Positions 6,084-8,381 of a stretch of 8,381 nucleotides of DNA are shown here, one piece after another. Below the pieces are notes generated by a model. The model was not told where the DNA came from and made no database searches. It was given only the letters and a program-made list of their open reading frames with translations. The position numbers were made by a program, and so were the translations under genes. The first letter of the stretch is position 1; each line of letters starts with the position of its first letter. The stretch is from a bacterium (GTDB taxonomy: Bacteria; Bacillota; Clostridia; Oscillospirales; Acutalibacteraceae), in NCBI GenBank assembly GCA_020627425.1, contig JAHKXX010000222.1, positions 1 through 8,381 on the forward strand, given 5' to 3'.

Positions 6084-6500
6084 TCAAATCTTCTGAGATA
6101 TAGCATCCAGTGATTTCGGAAGCTCACTTTCGTCAGCCGATACAAGGAAAGTAAACTTTGTTTCGGTCTTTGCAGCAAGTACGTTTATCTTCTCTATAAA
6201 GTCAGCAAGCTGTGTAAAATCGCGTCCGCCGATCTTTACGGTAGAGTCTATCAGTACATCGGTCACGTCGTAGTTGCCGGCACAAAGTCCGCTGAGGAAA
6301 CCGAAAAATGCATCATAACCTGTTATAGAATACTGCTCTGTATCAATAAGTCTTGCCTTGTGTGTAACATCATAGGTAAGCTTTGAGCCTTTTTCGATAA
6401 CTACAACATTACCGTCAGAGGCTTCTACTGCTTCATTGGCAAGAGATATAAGCTTTTTTGTCTTGCCTGTACCTTTTTTTCCGACTATAAGTGTTACCAT
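6084..6500 (-). CDS. Small P-loop NTPase of unknown function
   Basis: This 138-aa protein carries a clear Walker A motif, GKKGTGKT (7-14), directly after the first beta strand, and a plausible Walker B, DVLID (81-85). It ends with another strand (KFTFLVSADESELP). It is too short for a full AAA+ or ABC domain, has no second domain and no membrane segment, so it is a minimal cytosolic nucleotide-binding protein. I do not recognise a characterised family; similar short P-loop proteins in Clostridia are sometimes labelled PilT-like, a label the sequence does not justify. The ATG at 6500 has GGGAGGA 7 nt upstream. It has its own promoter, a long leader and its own terminator, so it is a single-gene unit. 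Its position between pgi and yceD gives no clear functional hint. Confidence 0.8.
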   Translation of the reverse strand: MVTLIVGKKGTGKTKKLISLANEAVEASDGNVVVIEKGSKLTYDVTHKARLIDTEQYSITGYDAFFGFLSGLCAGNYDVTDVLIDSTVKIGGRDFTQLADFIEKINVLAAKTETKFTFLVSADESELPKSLDAISQKI

Positions 6501-6642
6501 TGTTTTATCCTCCCTGATAATTTATCAATTTTCGTTCGGAGATAACCGCAAAATAGATGCTGCCTTTCTGCGCTGCCGCATCGGTCGGCGCTTCTGAGTG
6601 CGGCTCTTCTCTGCTCTTAGAGCAGAGCCTTTACCATCTCTA
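6501..6642 (-). promoter_or_regulatory. Long structured 5' leader with possible Shine-Dalgarno sequestration
   Basis: The leader from the promoter at 6677-6649 to the ATG is about 140 nt. On the - strand it contains an 8-bp hairpin CTCTGCTC/GAGCAGAG with loop TAA inside the 6630-6601 segment; GCGCCG (6591-6586) pairing with CGGC–A–GC (6578-6572); and TTATCTCC (6545-6538), which can pair with GGAGGATAA (6513-6505) over 8 bp with one bulged G, covering the ribosome binding site. GAGAT (6640-6636) near the 5' end is complementary to ATCTC (6543-6539) and could compete with that helix. A TGATA/TATCA hairpin (6527-6515) is a further alternative. The fold was worked out by eye. I do not recognise a known riboswitch class. 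Confidence 0.45.
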
Positions 6643-6648
6643 TATAGA

Positions 6649-6677
6649 ATTTTACAATAAATTACAACTACTGTCAA
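6649..6677 (-). promoter_or_regulatory. Promoter of the P-loop NTPase gene
   Basis: On the - strand a perfect TTGACA (6677-6672) is followed after 17 nt by TAAAAT (6654-6649), five of six matches to consensus. It starts 25 nt after the pgi stop codon. The TTATTGTAAAAT around its -10 box recurs at the pgi promoter. Confidence 0.85.
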
Positions 6678-6701
6678 TGCATTTTGTTAAATTCGGCAAA
6701 A

Positions 6702-7262
6702 TTATTTCAATCTGGCTTCGAGTGCTTCCTTCATATCCTCGTAGCCGGGCTTGCCGAGAAGTGCAAACATATTCTTCTTGTAGCTTTCTACACCGGGCTG
6801 GTTAAAGGGATTAATACCGAGTGTGTAGCCGCTGACAGCACAAGCCTTCTCGAAAAAGTAGATAAGATAGCCAAGCTCGTGCTCGCTCATCTCGGGCATA
6901 TTAAGTATAACATTCGGAACACTGCCGTCCGTATGTGCAAGGATAGTACCCTCGCTTGCCTTCTTGTTTACGAAGTCTACGGTCTTGCCGGAGAGGAAGT
7001 TCAGTCCGTCAAGGTTTTCGGGGTCTGTACCAAGCTCTATCTCATACTTCGGCTTTTCTATCTGTACTACAGTCTCGAACATTATACGAGCGCCCTCCTG
7101 GATAAACTGACCCATAGAGTGCAGGTCTGTAGAGAATACGACAGAAGCCGGGAAAATACCCTTGTTGTCCTTGCCCTCGCTCTCGCCGAAGAGCTGCTTC
7201 CACCACTCGTTCATCATCGTGAAGGCAGGCTCATAGCTTACAAGAAGCTCTACGGAATTGCC
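6702..7262 (-). CDS. pgi: Glucose-6-phosphate isomerase, C-terminal part
   Basis: These 186 codons after the TAG are in the same frame as the N-terminal part. They carry the catalytic glutamate in LFGESEGKD, the histidine in STDLHSMGQ, and signature 2 GINPFNQPGVESYKK with the active-site lysine. The first internal ATG is at 7217, 15 codons after the stop, with no Shine-Dalgarno sequence before it, so independent translation is unlikely. The sequence is fully conserved in appearance, pointing to a very recent interruption or one that cells read through. Confidence 0.85.
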   Translation of the reverse strand, partial: GNSVELLVSYEPAFTMMNEWWKQLFGESEGKDNKGIFPASVVFSTDLHSMGQFIQEGARIMFETVVQIEKPKYEIELGTDPENLDGLNFLSGKTVDFVNKKASEGTILAHTDGSVPNVILNMPEMSEHELGYLIYFFEKACAVSGYTLGINPFNQPGVESYKKNMFALLGKPGYEDMKEALEARLK

Positions 7263-8039
7263 CTATCTGTAAAGAATATTTCTTATTGCAGCATATTTGT
7301 AGCAGTCGTTTTTATCTATCTCGGTGTCCATAAGCTCGCTTCTTGCAGCAGCCGCACCGTTCATCAGAGCGTCTATATCAGCGCCCGATACGGCTATCGG
7401 CAGCAGACCTACGGCTGTCAGAACGGAGTATCTTCCGCCTACATCGTCCGGTACAACAAATGTTTCGTAACCCTCTCTGTCTGCAAGCATTTTGAGTGTT
7501 CCCTTTGCCTTGTCGGTCGTACAGAAGATCCTCTCCTTTGCGCCTTCCTTGCCGTACTTCTTCTCGAGAAGCTCGCGGAATACTCTGAACGCTATAGCAG
7601 GCTCTGTGGTAGTGCCGGACTTTGATATCATATTGATAGAAATATCCTTGCCCTCACATATTTTGAGCAGCTCTGCAAGAGCGGTAGAGCTTATGGAATT
7701 ACCCGTAAAATATATATCGGGAGTATCCTTCGGCAGAGCGTTATAATTCGGTGAGCGCAGGAACTCTATAGCAGCGCGTGCGCCGAGGTAAGAGCCTCCT
7801 ATACCGATAACTACGAATACATCGGTGTTCTTCTTTATCCTTTCGGCAGCCTTCTTTATACGGTCAAACTCCTCCTTGTCATAATCAACGGGGAGGTCTA
7901 CCCAACCTGTGAAATCATTACCAAGACCTGTTTTATTATGCAGAAGCTCGTGAGCAACCTTTATCTGCGGAGCTATCGCTGCATACTCCTCATCGGAAAT
8001 AAATTCTTTAACGTGCTTGTCACTAAGAGTAATAGACAT
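7263..8039 (-). CDS. pgi: Glucose-6-phosphate isomerase, N-terminal part (truncated)
   Basis: This is the 258-residue frame before the TAG. It holds the first sugar-isomerase domain: GIGGSYLGA (79-87), SKSGTTTEP (139-147, phosphate binding) and signature 1 GGRYSVLTAVGLLP (201-214), ending NILYR. It lacks every expected catalytic residue. If no read-through occurs, this is the only product translated from the pgi start. Confidence 0.85.
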   Translation of the reverse strand: MSITLSDKHVKEFISDEEYAAIAPQIKVAHELLHNKTGLGNDFTGWVDLPVDYDKEEFDRIKKAAERIKKNTDVFVVIGIGGSYLGARAAIEFLRSPNYNALPKDTPDIYFTGNSISSTALAELLKICEGKDISINMISKSGTTTEPAIAFRVFRELLEKKYGKEGAKERIFCTTDKAKGTLKMLADREGYETFVVPDDVGGRYSVLTAVGLLPIAVSGADIDALMNGAAAARSELMDTEIDKNDCYKYAAIRNILYR

Positions 8040-8080
8040 TGTAAAATTATCCTCCTTTAATTTGAAACATAACTATTAGA

Positions 8081-8095
8081 ACAGTAAATCACTGT
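8081..8095. promoter_or_regulatory. Inverted repeat at the pgi transcription start
   Basis: ACAGT and ACTGT arms (8081-8085, 8091-8095) flank 5 nt, placed a few bases after the predicted pgi start site (about 8097). This is a typical location for an operator or a 5' stabilising hairpin. With only five paired positions, chance is possible. Confidence 0.35.
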
Positions 8096-8103
8096 ACTTT
8101 TAT

Positions 8104-8132
8104 ATTTTACAATAATAAAACAGATTTTGCAA
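8104..8132 (-). promoter_or_regulatory. Promoter of pgi
   Basis: On the - strand TTGCAA (8132-8127, four of six matches) is followed after 17 nt by TAAAAT (8109-8104, five of six). Transcription would begin near 8097, giving a leader of about 58 nt. The surrounding sequence is very AT-rich, as expected for a promoter. Confidence 0.65.
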
Positions 8133-8154
8133 GATTTTTAAGAATATTTTTACA

Positions 8155-8199
8155 GCAGCGTGACGCTGCACCCGATTCGCGCACTCGGGACGGTACCGT
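8155..8199. repeat. Cluster of GC-rich hairpins beside repeat copy 2
   Basis: Three adjacent palindromic units: GCAGCG–TGA–CGCTGC (8155-8169), CCCGA–9 nt–TCGGG (8171-8189), and the perfect palindrome ACGGTACCGT (8190-8199). The repeat core starts at 8203. Copy 1 is likewise preceded by GC-rich hairpins (67-99) of unrelated sequence. Conserved position with unconserved sequence suggests structure is what matters. Confidence 0.6.
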
Positions 8200-8202
8200 A
8201 CA

Positions 8203-8286
8203 ATAAACCAAACCTGTACGCGTGCCGAAAAAGTGGGCGTTAACCCACACCCGTGTGCGCTAATCGACCGCGGAGGCACTCCGCCG
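8203..8286 (+). repeat. Dispersed structured repeat, copy 2
   Basis: This is the second copy of the element at 106-189, in the same orientation about 8.1 kb away. The first 24 bases are identical. The terminal hairpin GCGGAG (8270-8275), loop GCA, CTCCGC (8279-8284) is identical too. The variable middle contains its own stem, GTGGG (8233-8237) with CCCAC (8244-8248). Downstream sequence (8287 on) has no similarity to that after copy 1, so the shared unit ends near 8286. Confidence 0.8.
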
Positions 8287-8381
8287 TTAGTGTAAAATAA
8301 TTCTGGGAGTTTTGGAATAGGTGCAAGTAACGCGATTTAGTGTGATACACCAAGCAGAAAAGACAAATACACTTATTCTCA

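Larger units (their letters stand above)
6702..8039 (-). pseudogene. pgi: Glucose-6-phosphate isomerase, interrupted by one in-frame TAG
   Basis: Pgi interconverts glucose-6-phosphate and fructose-6-phosphate in glycolysis. The locus reads as one continuous frame of 445 codons, a normal length for Firmicute Pgi, except that codon 259 (7265-7263) is TAG. It lies in ILYR–*–GNSVELL, where the family usually has lysine (LYRKG), so one A-to-T change in AAG would explain it. Both signatures are present: DDVGGRYSVLTAVGLLP (198-214) and GINPFNQPGVESYKK. The expected catalytic residues E286, H307 and K421 all lie after the stop, so the truncated product should be inactive. No frameshift or second stop is seen. 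The ATG at 8039 has AAGGAGG about 11 nt upstream. Possible explanations are a recent nonsense mutation, a sequence error or amber read-through. Der ends in TAG normally, which argues against reassignment. Confidence 0.9.
8040..8381. other. Gene-free region upstream of pgi
   Basis: No gene is visible. From left to right: the pgi leader with an inverted repeat (8081-8095); the pgi promoter (8104-8132); three GC-rich palindromic units (8155-8199); repeat copy 2 (8203-8286); and about 95 bp of AT-rich sequence in which I see nothing firm. Within the last part, 8361-8374 (AGACAAATACACTT) resembles 29-42 (AGACAAGTATACTT) at 12 of 14 positions. Confidence 0.7.

Noticed and set aside
6501..6642. The leader as a known riboswitch (TPP, SAM, cobalamin, FMN, purine, THF, ZTP, fluoride considered)
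   Set aside because: None of the conserved core sequences of these classes could be found by eye, so no class is assigned.
7263..7265. TAG in pgi as evidence of stop-codon reassignment
   Set aside because: Der terminates with TAG at the normal family end point. One in-frame TAG in one gene does not support a changed code.
6684..7625. Open frame of 313 codons on the + strand
   Set aside because: It is antisense to pgi, which has clear family signatures on the other strand. The product is leucine- and cysteine-rich with no recognisable motif, and there is no ribosome binding site or promoter.

Overview
The window reads as chromosome of a low-to-mid-GC Firmicute, most likely a Ruminococcus-like member of the Clostridia. 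The basis is gene content and style: a DUF177/YceD–L32 pair, Der followed by PlsY, strong GGAGG-type ribosome binding sites, frequent GTG/TTG starts, and consensus TTGACA–17–TATAAT promoters. The taxon is an inference; no rRNA or other marker is present.

Layout. Positions 1-293 hold no gene. They contain a GC-rich structured repeat (core 106-189), a small inverted repeat between two TTGACAG copies (217-244), and a promoter (238-267). From 303 to 2449 on the + strand lies a tightly coupled two-gene operon. It encodes a PRTase_2/TRSP phosphoribosyltransferase-like protein and a StiP-family PRTase with a PELOTA-like C-terminus. These families are known from the 'biosynthetic module' of tellurium-resistance (Ter) stress loci, but no Ter gene or other module partner is in view. 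Tandem hairpins (2455-2545) end this operon and the convergent one.

From 2555 to 8039 everything is on the - strand. In transcription order: pgi (8039-6702), interrupted by one in-frame TAG; a small P-loop NTPase of unknown function (6500-6084) behind its own promoter and a roughly 140-nt leader; yceD and rpmF (5930-5224) from a perfect consensus promoter, ending in a terminator; then a small lipoprotein, der and plsY (5146-2555), for ribosome assembly and phospholipid synthesis.

Positions 8040-8381 hold the pgi promoter and a second copy of the structured repeat (8203-8286), in the same orientation as the first and about 80% identical over 84 ungapped positions. The repeats therefore bracket the window.

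The points most worth following are the stand-alone two-gene phosphoribosyltransferase system, the structured dispersed repeat, the amber codon in pgi, and the leader of the P-loop gene, which can fold its Shine-Dalgarno sequence into a helix. Most of the remainder is ordinary housekeeping sequence.
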